Notes: generated by a model from the sequence alone, not told the origin. Numbered from the stretch's first letter, positions 46,242-55,022 are shown. The stretch: 64,000 nucleotides of DNA from Hanstruepera marina (GCF_019880635.1 NZ_JAINVX010000001.1:248001-312000); one strand, 5' to 3'. Numbers and translations: made by a program.

Positions 46242-47132
46242 TTGAACAAAGTAGATAGACATCTTTTTAATACATTAAAGCAAGAAGTAGAAACTACTTT
46301 CTTGCGAAGTAATAGTATTTCAAGTTCAATTGAACATTGGAAAGGAGATGAAATTGAAGCTTTTCAAGAAGATTTATTTAATAGAGTTAAAGGTAAAGTC
46401 AGTGAAAAATGGTTTTATACTTATATAAAAAACACACCAGAAAAGTTACCTAGAATTGATGTACTAAATTTGTTGAGTATTTATGTTGGTTTTGATAGCT
46501 GGAATGCTTTTAAAGCCAAACATCAATCTAACGTAAAGAGAAAATCAAAAAATAAATTTTTTAAGTATTGGATTTTAATTCCAATTCCAATTTGTTTTTT
46601 TGTTTATCACTTGAATTCTAAAAACAACTTTGAGTTTTGTTTTGTCGACACTGTAAAGAATGAAAAAATTACTACCCCACATTTAGACATTAAAATTCTT
46701 CAAGAAAACGAATCTCCAATTCATCTTAAAACGGATAGTATGGGTTGTTTTAGTTTTAAAACAAAACATGATATTATTAAATTCATTATTCAATCGCCAT
46801 ATCATAAAACTGATACTATAATAAGAAATATAAAGTCTAATTATAACCAAGTTGTTGAGGTTAAAACAGACGACTATGCACTAATGTTAAATTACTATGC
46901 AAATGGTAACATAAAAGATTGGAAGAATCATGTTAATGAATTAAAAGCTCTCTTCTCAAAGGATGTAAAGATTTATAGACTGTTTAAAAACAGTATGGAT
47001 ATTGAGTTGTACTCTAAAGATGAATTTATTAGAATGCTTACAATTCCCACAAAAAGTTTAAAACGCATAGAAATTTTAGATAAGAAAATAGAGGAAGGAA
47101 AGATAGTATCGTTAAAATTCATAGTAAAATGA
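46242..47132 (+). CDS. Flavobacterial protein with helical N-terminal domain and one membrane helix, unknown function
   Basis: 296 residues. The start is TTG at 46242: an in-frame TAA lies 7 bases upstream and there is no early ATG. Residues 1-95 form a helical domain with WKGDEIEAFQEDL, SEKWFYTYIKN and LPRIDVLNLLSIYVGFDSW, a pattern I recall at the N-terminus of many flavobacterial membrane proteins. One membrane helix near 107-122 follows, then a beta-rich C-terminal part. It may act in sensing, with an inside N-terminus. The next gene overlaps it by 4 bases (ATGA). Confidence 0.72.
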   Translation: MNKVDRHLFNTLKQEVETTFLRSNSISSSIEHWKGDEIEAFQEDLFNRVKGKVSEKWFYTYIKNTPEKLPRIDVLNLLSIYVGFDSWNAFKAKHQSNVKRKSKNKFFKYWILIPIPICFFVYHLNSKNNFEFCFVDTVKNEKITTPHLDIKILQENESPIHLKTDSMGCFSFKTKHDIIKFIIQSPYHKTDTIIRNIKSNYNQVVEVKTDDYALMLNYYANGNIKDWKNHVNELKALFSKDVKIYRLFKNSMDIELYSKDEFIRMLTIPTKSLKRIEILDKKIEEGKIVSLKFIVK

Positions 47133-47635
47133 AAAAACTAATCTATATTTTTATTATTATAATTATTATTTCTTGTAATAATAACGAAACAAAAAGCATA
47201 AGCACCGAATCAATAGATTTTGAAGAAGCTACTATTGATGAAGAATATGCCATTCCTGAGACTTATGCAGTTTCAAAAACCACACGTTTTGAGCATCAAA
47301 AGTTGAGTATAGAAAAATTACAAGAATTTTATGACTTATTAGTTTTGAAACAGAAACATCCAGAGTTCAATGAAGACATATCTATTCAGCTAAAGAAATA
47401 TACCGACGAAACCTTATTGAACTTCAAAAAGAAAGAAGCAATAATAAAAAATGTAAAGCTATTAGAAAACCCAATTCAAGTATCTGATTCAACTCAAAGA
47501 ATAAAATTAGGTTTTGATTTGGTGTCCAATGAACTAATTACAAAAGATACTATTTGGGCAACAATCTTTACAAAAAACATCATTGTTGAGGGTAATACCA
47601 AAAAATCAATCAAAATAAAGTTTAGTAGGCATTAA
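47129..47635 (+). CDS. Small lipoprotein of unknown function
   Basis: 168 residues. Lipoprotein signal with an isoleucine-rich core and Cys16 (IISC). The mature part is acidic at first and then beta-rich (IIKNVKLLENPIQVSD). Start ATG at 47129 overlaps the stop of the preceding gene by 4 bases, so the two are translationally coupled and probably work together at the membrane. The end overlaps the convergent gene by 4 bases. No family was recognised. Confidence 0.72.
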   Translation: MKKLIYIFIIIIIISCNNNETKSISTESIDFEEATIDEEYAIPETYAVSKTTRFEHQKLSIEKLQEFYDLLVLKQKHPEFNEDISIQLKKYTDETLLNFKKKEAIIKNVKLLENPIQVSDSTQRIKLGFDLVSNELITKDTIWATIFTKNIIVEGNTKKSIKIKFSRH

Positions 47636-48222
47636 ACATGCTTCCCTTTTTCCCAACCATGCTTCCCTAAATACTGTTCGCCACTTTCTACAGCGCCATC
47701 TTCAATAGATGTTCCCATGCTGTCATTCCAACGGTTCAGATATCCAAACAATGAAATCACTCCTAGCATTTCAACAATTTCACCTTCGTTCCAATATTCA
47801 TACAAGCGTTTTTTAATGGTTTCATCAACAGCATTAGGTACTTGACTGGCAGCCAAACTAAAATCGAGGGCAGCACGTTCGGCATCACTAAAAGCAGGAT
47901 GGGTTCTATATTCCCAAATGTTATTCAGTTGTTCCTGTTCAGCACCATAGCGTTCTGCGGCACGAATAGCATGTGCTTGACAATAGCGACAACCCGTAGC
48001 ATTACTACTCACCCAAGCAATCATACGTTTTAAAGCAGAGGTTACACGACCTTCGTTGGCCATTACGGCTTTGTTGAGGTTTATAAACGCTTTAGAAATA
48101 GCAGGTCTGCGTTGCATGGTGAGCACTGAATTTGGACAGAAACCAAGCGTTTCGTTAAAGAATTCCGCCAATTCCTTGGTCTCTAAATCGTGCTCGGGTG
48201 ATAATGGTGTTACTAGTGGCAT
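47632..48222 (-). CDS. Carboxymuconolactone decarboxylase/AhpD-like peroxidase-related protein
   Basis: 196 residues, all-helical. The AhpD-like active-site motif is CRYCQAH within NATGCRYCQAHAIRAAERYG, giving a CxxC redox pair and a nearby His. It probably reduces peroxides or acts as an alkylhydroperoxidase-like thiol protein. It is divergent from an OsmC-family gene 56 bases away, which points to a shared oxidative-stress context. Confidence 0.88.
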   Translation of the reverse strand: MPLVTPLSPEHDLETKELAEFFNETLGFCPNSVLTMQRRPAISKAFINLNKAVMANEGRVTSALKRMIAWVSSNATGCRYCQAHAIRAAERYGAEQEQLNNIWEYRTHPAFSDAERAALDFSLAASQVPNAVDETIKKRLYEYWNEGEIVEMLGVISLFGYLNRWNDSMGTSIEDGAVESGEQYLGKHGWEKGKHV

Positions 48223-48239
48223 AGTCTATTTTTTATTGG

Positions 48240-48247
48240 TATTTTTG
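48240..48247 (+). promoter_or_regulatory. -7 promoter box of the OsmC gene
   Basis: TATTTTTG, exact TAnnTTTG match 31 bases before the ATG at 48279. Confidence 0.45.
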
Positions 48248-48278
48248 ATATGACACAATAAACGAAAAATCTATAGCA

Positions 48279-48704
48279 ATGGCAACAAATAAAGTTACAA
48301 CACATTGGAAAGGGAATATGCTTTTTGAATCCGACAACCCAAACGGAAAAACGGTATTAATGGACACCAGTCCAGAGCATGGAGGACACAACTCGGGCCT
48401 ATCACCAAAGGCCATGATGCTTTCGGCGCTTGCTGGTTGTTCGGGTTTAGACGTGGTGTCGATTCTAGATAAAATGAAAGTAAAACTAGCCGATTTTAGA
48501 ATGGATACCTATGGCGAATTGACCGAGGAACACCCAAAATATTATCACAGCGTTACCGTTGAATATCATTTTTATGGGGAAAATTTAAACGAAGCTAAAA
48601 TTAAAAAAGCTGTTGACTTATCCATTGAAAAATACTGTGGTGTCATGGAAATGTTTCGAAAGTTTGCCAATGTAAAAACATCTGTTCACTATCATAATAA
48701 ATAG
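48279..48704 (+). CDS. OsmC family peroxiredoxin-like protein
   Basis: 141 residues. The first redox Cys is in LAGCSGLDVVSIL, typical of the OsmC fold; a second Cys lies in KYCGVMEMFRKF. It may reduce organic hydroperoxides in the cytoplasm. It starts the run OsmC, recJ, OmpA-like, MFS, with recJ beginning 1 base after its stop. Confidence 0.9.
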   Translation: MATNKVTTHWKGNMLFESDNPNGKTVLMDTSPEHGGHNSGLSPKAMMLSALAGCSGLDVVSILDKMKVKLADFRMDTYGELTEEHPKYYHSVTVEYHFYGENLNEAKIKKAVDLSIEKYCGVMEMFRKFANVKTSVHYHNK

Positions 48705-48705
48705 T

Positions 48706-50391
48706 ATGCGCTGGACGCTTAAACCAAATCCAAACCCAGAAAAAGTCAAGGTTCTCAAAGAAGCTTTACAGGTTGATGATATTGTGGCTATACTCTTGTT
48801 GCAACGTGGTATTGAAACCTATGATGACGCCAAAACGTTTTTTCGCCCCAGTTTAAATGATTTACATGACCCATTCTTGATGCAGGATATGGACAAAGCC
48901 GTATCACGTATTGAACAGGCTCTGGAGAATGGTGAAAATATTTTGGTTTATGGCGATTATGATGTAGATGGAACGACTTCTGTAGCCTTAATGAGCTCCT
49001 ATTTAAAAACTCGAACAGAAAAAGTAGCAACTTACATTCCAGATCGCTATGAAGAAGGTTACGGTGTATCCTATCAAGGTATTGATTTTGCAGAAGACAA
49101 TGGGTTTACCCTTATTATTGCTTTGGATTGTGGCATTAAGGCGATTGAAAAAGTGGCTTATGCCCAAGAAAAAGGTATTGATTTTATCATCTGCGACCAT
49201 CACAGACCAGGTAATTCCTTACCGAATGCGGTTGCCGTTTTAGATCCTAAACAACAAGATTGTGAATATCCTTATAAAGAACTTTGTGGTTGTGGTGTTG
49301 GGTTTAAACTTATTCAGGCATTAGCATCCAAACAAGGGAAATCGGTTGAGGATTTAGTCGCATATTTAGATTTGGTAGCTACTGCCATTGGAGCTGATAT
49401 TGTTCCCATTACTGGAGAAAATCGGGTCTTGGCATATTTTGGATTGCAAGTGATTAATGGTAATCCACGTCCAGGTATCAAAGCTATTATAGCCGAAGTT
49501 AAAAAAGAAGAACTCACCATTACCGATGTGGTGTTTATTGTGGCACCAAGAATTAATGCAGCAGGTCGTATGAAGCATGGCAATCATGCCGTAACCTTAT
49601 TAACCGAAACCGATTTTAATACAGCTGTTGAATATGCTGTTGAAATAGACACTTTTAATACTGATAGACGTGAAACAGATAGACAAATTACAGAAGAAGC
49701 TCTACAACAAATTGAAGAACAAAAGGAACAGGAACGTTTTACTACTGTTGTTTACCATGAAACTTGGCATAAAGGTGTTATTGGTATTGTGGCTTCTCGA
49801 TTAACCGAAACTTACTACAGACCCACCTTGGTTTTTACGAAAAGCGGCGATAAGTTAGCCGCTTCGGCACGTTCGGTGTCTGGTTTTGATGTGTATAATG
49901 CCTTGGAAGCCTGTAGTGAGCATATCGAACAGTTTGGCGGACATAAATATGCAGCTGGACTAACATTAAAGGAAGAAAACTACGAAGCTTTCAAACAAGC
50001 TTTTGAAGATGTGGTTTCAAAAACTATTGACATCAAATTATTGACTCCAGAAATTAAGGTTGATTTATCCATTGAATTATCTGAAGTTGATGCGAAGTTA
50101 TGGCGCATCATAAAACAATTTGCACCTTTTGGACCAGGGAATATGACTCCTGTTTTTATGAGTGAGAATATTCGCGATACCGGTTATGGTAAATGTGTGG
50201 GCGAAGATGAATCCCATTTACGAGTCACTGTAACCGACGGCACACAGCAGATTGTGGGTATTGGTTTTGGTCTAGGCGATAAATACGATTTGATTTCAGA
50301 TAGAAAACCGTTTAAAGCGGTTTATACCATTGACGAAAATCATTGGAATGGAACCGTATCACTTCAATTGAAATTACGGGATTTAAAATAG
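48706..50391 (+). CDS. recJ: Single-stranded-DNA-specific exonuclease RecJ
   Basis: 561 residues of the DHH family. Metal motifs: YGDYDVDGT (81-90), LDCGIKAIEK and CDHHRPG with Asp164-His165-His166; DHHA1 region with GFDVYNALEACSEHIEQFGGHKYAAGL; C-terminal OB-like part. It degrades single-stranded DNA 5' to 3' in recombination and mismatch repair. Its TAG stop overlaps the GTG start of the OmpA-like gene by one base. Confidence 0.96.
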   Translation: MRWTLKPNPNPEKVKVLKEALQVDDIVAILLLQRGIETYDDAKTFFRPSLNDLHDPFLMQDMDKAVSRIEQALENGENILVYGDYDVDGTTSVALMSSYLKTRTEKVATYIPDRYEEGYGVSYQGIDFAEDNGFTLIIALDCGIKAIEKVAYAQEKGIDFIICDHHRPGNSLPNAVAVLDPKQQDCEYPYKELCGCGVGFKLIQALASKQGKSVEDLVAYLDLVATAIGADIVPITGENRVLAYFGLQVINGNPRPGIKAIIAEVKKEELTITDVVFIVAPRINAAGRMKHGNHAVTLLTETDFNTAVEYAVEIDTFNTDRRETDRQITEEALQQIEEQKEQERFTTVVYHETWHKGVIGIVASRLTETYYRPTLVFTKSGDKLAASARSVSGFDVYNALEACSEHIEQFGGHKYAAGLTLKEENYEAFKQAFEDVVSKTIDIKLLTPEIKVDLSIELSEVDAKLWRIIKQFAPFGPGNMTPVFMSENIRDTGYGKCVGEDESHLRVTVTDGTQQIVGIGFGLGDKYDLISDRKPFKAVYTIDENHWNGTVSLQLKLRDLK

Positions 50392-51485
50392 TGAATAGAC
50401 GATTTTTCATACTGCTTATCCTGTGTTTTCAACTCACGATGTCACAAAATTTGGTTTTAAACCCGAGTTTTGAGGAGTATAAAAGATGCCCATCAATAAT
50501 AGGAAATTTTAATCATAATGTCACTGATTGGAACACCCCAAATTTTGGCTCAACCGATTATTTTAATGCGTGTAGTAAGGACGTTGGAGAAACTAATTTT
50601 TTTGGCGAACAAAGTTCTAGATCAGGAAATGGTTTTGCTGGGATGTACGTTTTGGCACCTGAAAATTATCGAGAATATGTTCAAGGGCAATTATCAAGGC
50701 CATTGATTATTGGTGATACTTATACGATGACGTTTTACATCAGTTTGGCCGAAAAGTGTAGCCATGCCATTCGGGATTTGGGTGTTTTGTTTTTAAAAGA
50801 GCCCTTTAAGCGGGAATCAGATGAATACATAAACTTAAATAAGATTTTGAATGAAATTTCTGATAGTTATTTTGTGTTGATCAATAGTCAAAGTCACTAC
50901 ATTGAAAAAACAGGTTGGGAAAAAATAACGTTTGAATACACGGCCAAGGGATTTGAATCAAATTTTATTATTGGAAACTTCGATAAAAACAGTAAAATTT
51001 CCAAAATAAAGATGCACAGCACAAAAGATCCAGATGCTTCCTATTACTTTATTGATGATGTCAGTATCGAGCCTTTACATTCTGAAACAATATCTTATTC
51101 AGAGTCACAAACTATAGAAAAAGACCAAGTATTAGAGAACGATAAAGTGTATACCTTAAAGAATGTTCTTTACGATTTTGACAAACATGAATTATTGGAA
51201 TCTTCTAAAGCAGAATTAAATCAGCTTTATAAATATTTAGATGCCAATAAGCGCCTGCAAATTGAAATTTATGGTCATACCGATGATGTAGGCACTCAAA
51301 AACGAAATGATGAACTGTCCTTATTACGTGCCAAGGAAGTTGCTTTATATTTAATTTCAAAAGGCTTAAGGCCAGAGCGTATTACAGCAACAGGATACGG
51401 CAACAAATTTCCAGTCGCCGACAACGACTCTGAAGAAGGTCGCGCACTGAACAGGCGTGTGGAGTTCAAACTAATTTTTAAATAA
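50391..51485 (+). CDS. OmpA family protein with N-terminal carbohydrate-binding-like domain
   Basis: 364 residues counting from the GTG at 50391, which begins a signal peptide (MNRRFFILLILCFQLTMSQ). The start codon overlaps the recJ TAG stop by one base. Residues 20-240 form a beta-sandwich (LVLNPSFEEYKRCP) like family DUF642/CBM-type domains, and residues from about 250 form the OmpA C-terminal domain: YGHTDDVGTQKRNDELSLLRA and GYGNKFPVADND. It probably binds peptidoglycan from the outer membrane. The MFS gene follows 3 bases later. Confidence 0.88.
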   Translation: MNRRFFILLILCFQLTMSQNLVLNPSFEEYKRCPSIIGNFNHNVTDWNTPNFGSTDYFNACSKDVGETNFFGEQSSRSGNGFAGMYVLAPENYREYVQGQLSRPLIIGDTYTMTFYISLAEKCSHAIRDLGVLFLKEPFKRESDEYINLNKILNEISDSYFVLINSQSHYIEKTGWEKITFEYTAKGFESNFIIGNFDKNSKISKIKMHSTKDPDASYYFIDDVSIEPLHSETISYSESQTIEKDQVLENDKVYTLKNVLYDFDKHELLESSKAELNQLYKYLDANKRLQIEIYGHTDDVGTQKRNDELSLLRAKEVALYLISKGLRPERITATGYGNKFPVADNDSEEGRALNRRVEFKLIFK

Positions 51486-51488
51486 TCT

Positions 51489-52760
51489 ATGCAGAAAAAT
51501 GACCCTTACGCAGCATTACGAATCAAAGAATTCAACATCTTTTTGGTTTTGCGTTTTGCTTTGGTTTTGGCTTGGTCCATGCAATTTGTCGTTATTGAAT
51601 GGCAAGTCTATGCATTAACTGAAGATCCTCTAGCTCTTGGGATCATTGGTCTTTGTGAATTTTTACCTGCGTTTTTATTAGCACCATTTGCAGGCCATAT
51701 TGTCGATAAAAAGGAAAAGCGAAACCTATTTATGCGCTGCATTGCGTTGTTTTCATTGATAAGTTTTGGGCTGTTTTGGCTGACCTCTGAAACCATTGAA
51801 TTGTCATGGAGTACCAAAACTATTTTGTTTGGCATTTATAGCTTGGTGTTTTTTGGAGGAGTTTTAAGGGCCTTTTTTGGTCCAACTATTTTTTCGCTCA
51901 TTGCCTTATTGGTTCCAAAAAGGGTGTATCCAAATGCTGCCACATGGAGTAGTAGTACTTGGAAAGGTGCCAATGTTTTTGGTGCGCTATTGGGTGGCTT
52001 TTTAATTGCCTGGATTGGAGTTCACATTACATTGGGCATTATATTTCTATTGGTGCTATTAGCCTTGTTTTTGGTTTTTCAAATAAAGAAGAAACCCATT
52101 TTAAATAAAGAAGTTTATGAATCTGTAAGAGATAGTTTGGAAGCCGGAATACGGTTTGTGTTTAATGACAAAGTTATTTTAGGCGCACTAACTTTAGATA
52201 TGATCGCCGTTTTGTTTGGTGGTGCTGTTGCTATTTTTGCTGTGTTTGCAAAAGATATTTTAGATGCAGGACCCAAAGGATTCGGCATACTAAATGCCGC
52301 ACTGTCCTCTGGGAGCATTATTACTATGTTAGCAACAACCTATATTCCCATTACCAAGAATACTGGAAAAAAATTACTGGTTTCGGTTTTTGGATTTGGT
52401 GTCTGCATGATAATTTTTGGAGCATCAAAACTGATGTGGTTAAGTGTTTTGGCCTTGTTCTTTTCCGGTGTTTTTGATGGCATTTCTATGGTGGTTCGAC
52501 AAACCATACTACAACTCAAAACACCTGATGATATGCGAGGTCGTGTAGGCGCTGTTAACTCTATGTTTGTTGGATCTTCTAACGAACTAGGAGCACTGGA
52601 AAGCGGAATTGCTGCCAGGTTGTTTGGAGCGCCCTTAGCGGTGATGTTAGGAGGCACTGTGACAATGATAGTGGTTGCTATAATAGGCACCAAAAACAAA
52701 CCATTAAGAGAGTTAGACTTGACAAAAGATATAGAGGAGCATGAAAAAGAAGAAATTTAA
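51489..52760 (+). CDS. MFS transporter
   Basis: 423 residues with about 12 membrane helices and the motif A-like loop GHIVDKKEKRNL. The closest family by look is the EntS-like exporters. The substrate is unknown. It ends overlapping the convergent lpxH gene by 4 bases and follows the OmpA-like gene by 3 bases. Confidence 0.88.
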   Translation: MQKNDPYAALRIKEFNIFLVLRFALVLAWSMQFVVIEWQVYALTEDPLALGIIGLCEFLPAFLLAPFAGHIVDKKEKRNLFMRCIALFSLISFGLFWLTSETIELSWSTKTILFGIYSLVFFGGVLRAFFGPTIFSLIALLVPKRVYPNAATWSSSTWKGANVFGALLGGFLIAWIGVHITLGIIFLLVLLALFLVFQIKKKPILNKEVYESVRDSLEAGIRFVFNDKVILGALTLDMIAVLFGGAVAIFAVFAKDILDAGPKGFGILNAALSSGSIITMLATTYIPITKNTGKKLLVSVFGFGVCMIIFGASKLMWLSVLALFFSGVFDGISMVVRQTILQLKTPDDMRGRVGAVNSMFVGSSNELGALESGIAARLFGAPLAVMLGGTVTMIVVAIIGTKNKPLRELDLTKDIEEHEKEEI

Positions 52761-53509
52761 AACTTCTTCAACTCAAAATTGTCACCATCAAAAACACCAT
52801 AGGTATAATAGTTTATCCAATCGCCCAAGTTGATATATTTAGATGTTTGGTTGAGGTCTATTTCAAGCGGTAAATGTCTGTGTCCAAATACAAAATAATC
52901 TCGGTGTTTGTCTTCCAATTTACGTTTGCAGTATTGTACCAACCACTCATTATCCTCGCCTAAAAACTTGGCATCTTCATCACCGGAAATCAATCTGTTT
53001 TTTACGGACAAATGTTGTGCTAGTCTAACACCTAAATCAGGATGCAACCATCTGAAGAGCCATTTACTAAACGGGTTGGTAAAAACCTTTTTCATGCGCT
53101 TATAACCCTTGTCACCAGGACCTAACCCATCACCATGACCAATAAAAAAGGTTTTGTTGTTAAAGGTGTATTCTTGCGGTTTATGGTACACAGGAATATT
53201 GAGTTCTTTTTCAAAATAACCATTCATCCATAAATCGTGATTGCCCACAAAGTAATAAATGGGAATGCCCGAATCTGTGATTTCGGCCAATTTACCAAGA
53301 GTCCTTGTAAAGCCCTTTGGAACTACGGTTTTGTATTCAAACCAAAAATCGAATAAATCGCCCATTAGGAAAACAGCTGCTGCATCTTGTTTGATTTCGT
53401 CCAACCAAGCTACAAATTTAAGCTCTCGAGGGCGAGAAGCTTCTTGTGTTGGCGCACCCAAATGGTTGTCTGATGCGAAGTAAATCTTTTTTCCTTGTGG
53501 GATATTCAT
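52757..53509 (-). CDS. lpxH: UDP-2,3-diacylglucosamine diphosphatase, LpxH-like
   Basis: 250 residues of the calcineurin-like phosphoesterase fold. Metal motifs: SDNHLG near the N-terminus, GDLFDFWF, VGNHDLW, GHGDGLG and FGHRHLP. The product, lipid X, is a lipid A intermediate. It ends inside the MFS gene by 4 bases. A dispersed repeat lies upstream of its start. Confidence 0.9.
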   Translation of the reverse strand: MNIPQGKKIYFASDNHLGAPTQEASRPRELKFVAWLDEIKQDAAAVFLMGDLFDFWFEYKTVVPKGFTRTLGKLAEITDSGIPIYYFVGNHDLWMNGYFEKELNIPVYHKPQEYTFNNKTFFIGHGDGLGPGDKGYKRMKKVFTNPFSKWLFRWLHPDLGVRLAQHLSVKNRLISGDEDAKFLGEDNEWLVQYCKRKLEDKHRDYFVFGHRHLPLEIDLNQTSKYINLGDWINYYTYGVFDGDNFELKKF

Positions 53510-53525
53510 GTAGTAAATATAATAG

Positions 53526-53551
53526 ATGCTGAAGCAAGTTCAGCATGACAA
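53526..53551 (-). repeat. Dispersed flavobacterial intergenic repeat (short copy)
   Basis: On the minus strand it reads TGTCATGCTGAAC, then TTGCTTCAGCAT. ATGCTGAA and TTCAGCAT (53526-53533, 53539-53546) form an 8-bp inverted pair. It is related in its first bases to the repeat at 42379. It lies in the 48-base gap between lpxH and queD. Confidence 0.65.
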
Positions 53552-53557
53552 ATTAAA

Positions 53558-54007
53558 TTAATTATCACTAGCATACCATTCAGCAAAACTGGTTTCGGTT
53601 TCTTGTAATTTTAATGAATGTAATACAATGTGATTAGGTAAATGCTTTTTTATCTTTTCAGCAAAATCAATAACCATCATCTCACTTGTTGGCTGGTAGT
53701 CTACTAATAGGATATTATGCCCTCGGTCTTTTAATTCTTTTGCCAACTCTACATGGGGTGTGTTTTTGTTAAACACAGTGGCATGATCAAACACGTCCAC
53801 AATTTCATGTTTTACAATCTTCTTTAAGTCACCAAAGTCTATTACCATACCGTATTTTACATTATCGTTGTCTGATATGGGTTCTCCAATAACTGTTACC
53901 GACAATTTATAACTGTGGCCATGCACATTTTTGCATTTCCCATCATAGCCATAAAGTGCATGTCCTGTCTCGAAAGAGAATTGTTTGGTGATTCGAATAT
54001 TACTCAT
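53558..54007 (-). CDS. queD: 6-carboxytetrahydropterin synthase (QueD family)
   Basis: 149 residues counting from ATG 54007; an in-frame start at 54106 would include the promoter. Zinc site: GHALYGYDGKCKNVHGHSYKL with the Cys and the HGH pair; FDHATVF follows and Glu lies in LQETETS. It converts dihydroneopterin triphosphate to 6-carboxytetrahydropterin in queuosine synthesis. A -7 box is at 54025-54032. It is divergent from the 2OG oxygenase. Confidence 0.9.
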   Translation of the reverse strand: MSNIRITKQFSFETGHALYGYDGKCKNVHGHSYKLSVTVIGEPISDNDNVKYGMVIDFGDLKKIVKHEIVDVFDHATVFNKNTPHVELAKELKDRGHNILLVDYQPTSEMMVIDFAEKIKKHLPNHIVLHSLKLQETETSFAEWYASDN

Positions 54008-54024
54008 AATATAATTTTTCATTG

Positions 54025-54032
54025 CAAAGATA
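54025..54032 (-). promoter_or_regulatory. -7 promoter box of queD
   Basis: TATCTTTG on the minus strand, exact TAnnTTTG match 17 bases before the ATG at 54007. Confidence 0.55.
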
Positions 54033-54063
54033 ATTGTTTTGTAAAAGCAATTGATTTTTAGAT

Positions 54064-54071
54064 TACATTTG
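54064..54071 (+). promoter_or_regulatory. -7 promoter box of the 2OG oxygenase gene
   Basis: TACATTTG, exact TAnnTTTG match 26 bases before the ATG at 54098. It faces the queD box. Confidence 0.55.
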
Positions 54072-54097
54072 CGCACTTTTTTTAAAACCAGCGACCT

Positions 54098-54739
54098 ATG
54101 GATCAATTATTTGAAGCCATTGATTTTGTTGAAAACCCACTTTATGAAAAGATTATAAGTGATATTTCAACGCAACAATACAGTATTGTTGAGAATTTTT
54201 TTTCGTACGATGAAGTTTCTATTTTAAGAGGGTCGTTATTAAGCAAACAAGAAGAAGACAACTTTAAAAAGGCGGCTATTGGAAATCGCGTAAATGAAAC
54301 TATTGCAAAATCTATTAGAGGCGATATGATTCTGTGGATGGATGAATCTAAAGCGGATGATAAAGAGAAGCTATTTTTTAACAAAATAAATGATTTGGTT
54401 TCGTATTTAAACAAAACCTGTTTCATGGGTATTTTGCAAAAGGAGTTTCATTATGCTTTATATCCTGAAGGGACGTTTTACAGGAGACATTTAGATACAT
54501 TTCAAAATGATGATAGACGAAAATTGTCCTTTGTATGCTATTTAAATGAAGATGGTTGGCTTCCAGAAAATGGCGGTGAATTGGTATTGTATTTCTATGA
54601 AAATGGACAGGAAGTGGAAAAGGTTATCTATCCGTTTCCTGGACGGGTTGTTATTTTTGAAAGTCAGGTTTTAGAGCACGAAGTAAAACCTGTTAAAACA
54701 GAACGCATGAGTATTACAGGCTGGCTGAAAACCCGATAA
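54098..54739 (+). CDS. 2-oxoglutarate/Fe(II)-dependent oxygenase, prolyl hydroxylase-like
   Basis: 213 residues. Iron ligands: His and Asp in RRHLDTF and the second His in LEHEVKPV; the 2OG-binding Arg is in TERMSITGW. The layout is that of prolyl 4-hydroxylase-like proteins with the YALYPEGTFY start. Substrate unknown; it may hydroxylate a protein or small molecule. It ends next to the 26-residue frame on the other strand with no gap. Confidence 0.88.
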   Translation: MDQLFEAIDFVENPLYEKIISDISTQQYSIVENFFSYDEVSILRGSLLSKQEEDNFKKAAIGNRVNETIAKSIRGDMILWMDESKADDKEKLFFNKINDLVSYLNKTCFMGILQKEFHYALYPEGTFYRRHLDTFQNDDRRKLSFVCYLNEDGWLPENGGELVLYFYENGQEVEKVIYPFPGRVVIFESQVLEHEVKPVKTERMSITGWLKTR

Positions 54740-54820
54740 TTAACGACGTTTGTTGCGATTGTAAACGTAAATGATAATCAGTACTATTGCCAGTACCAAA
54801 AAAAGCATGTTTCCTCCCAT
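54740..54820 (-). CDS. 26-residue membrane mini-protein
   Basis: Starting at ATG 54820 and ending at the TAA at 54740, the frame reads a short hydrophobic helix with the basic tail YVYNRNKRR. It starts 2 bases after the stop of the 58-residue gene upstream on the same strand and ends exactly against the 2OG oxygenase stop. That packing is hard to explain by chance. Its tail is like the YRYNKNKLNK end of the upstream mini-protein. No function known. Confidence 0.5.
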   Translation of the reverse strand: MGGNMLFLVLAIVLIIIYVYNRNKRR

Positions 54821-54822
54821 TA

Positions 54823-54999
54823 TTAGTCTTTATTAAGTTTGTTTTTGTTGTATCTGTAAATGACGTAAGCAATAATTACCAATACAACAAAAGGCAACAT
54901 AGAACCTATAAACACACCAATTTCATAGGAGTTGTCAGGTGCCTCTTTTATTTTTTCTTCAATATTTGCACCTTGTAGTATGGGTAACAGTGTTAACAT
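54823..54999 (-). CDS. 58-residue membrane mini-protein
   Basis: Start at ATG 54999, preferred over a TTG at 55005. A signal-like start (MLTLLPILQG) is followed by an acidic part (NIEEKIKEAPDNSYE), a helix near 27-47 (IGSMLPFVVLVIIAYVI) and a basic tail. It lies 23 bases after the MATE gene and 2 bases before the next mini-protein. It may be co-transcribed with MATE. No family recognised with certainty. Confidence 0.6.
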   Translation of the reverse strand: MLTLLPILQGANIEEKIKEAPDNSYEIGVFIGSMLPFVVLVIIAYVIYRYNKNKLNKD

Positions 55000-55022
55000 A
55001 TACAACTATTTACTAGTCAAAG

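Noticed and set aside
52340-52699. A 119-residue minus-strand frame inside the MFS gene
   Set aside because: Antisense shadow; Thr/Pro-rich without signal or motif.
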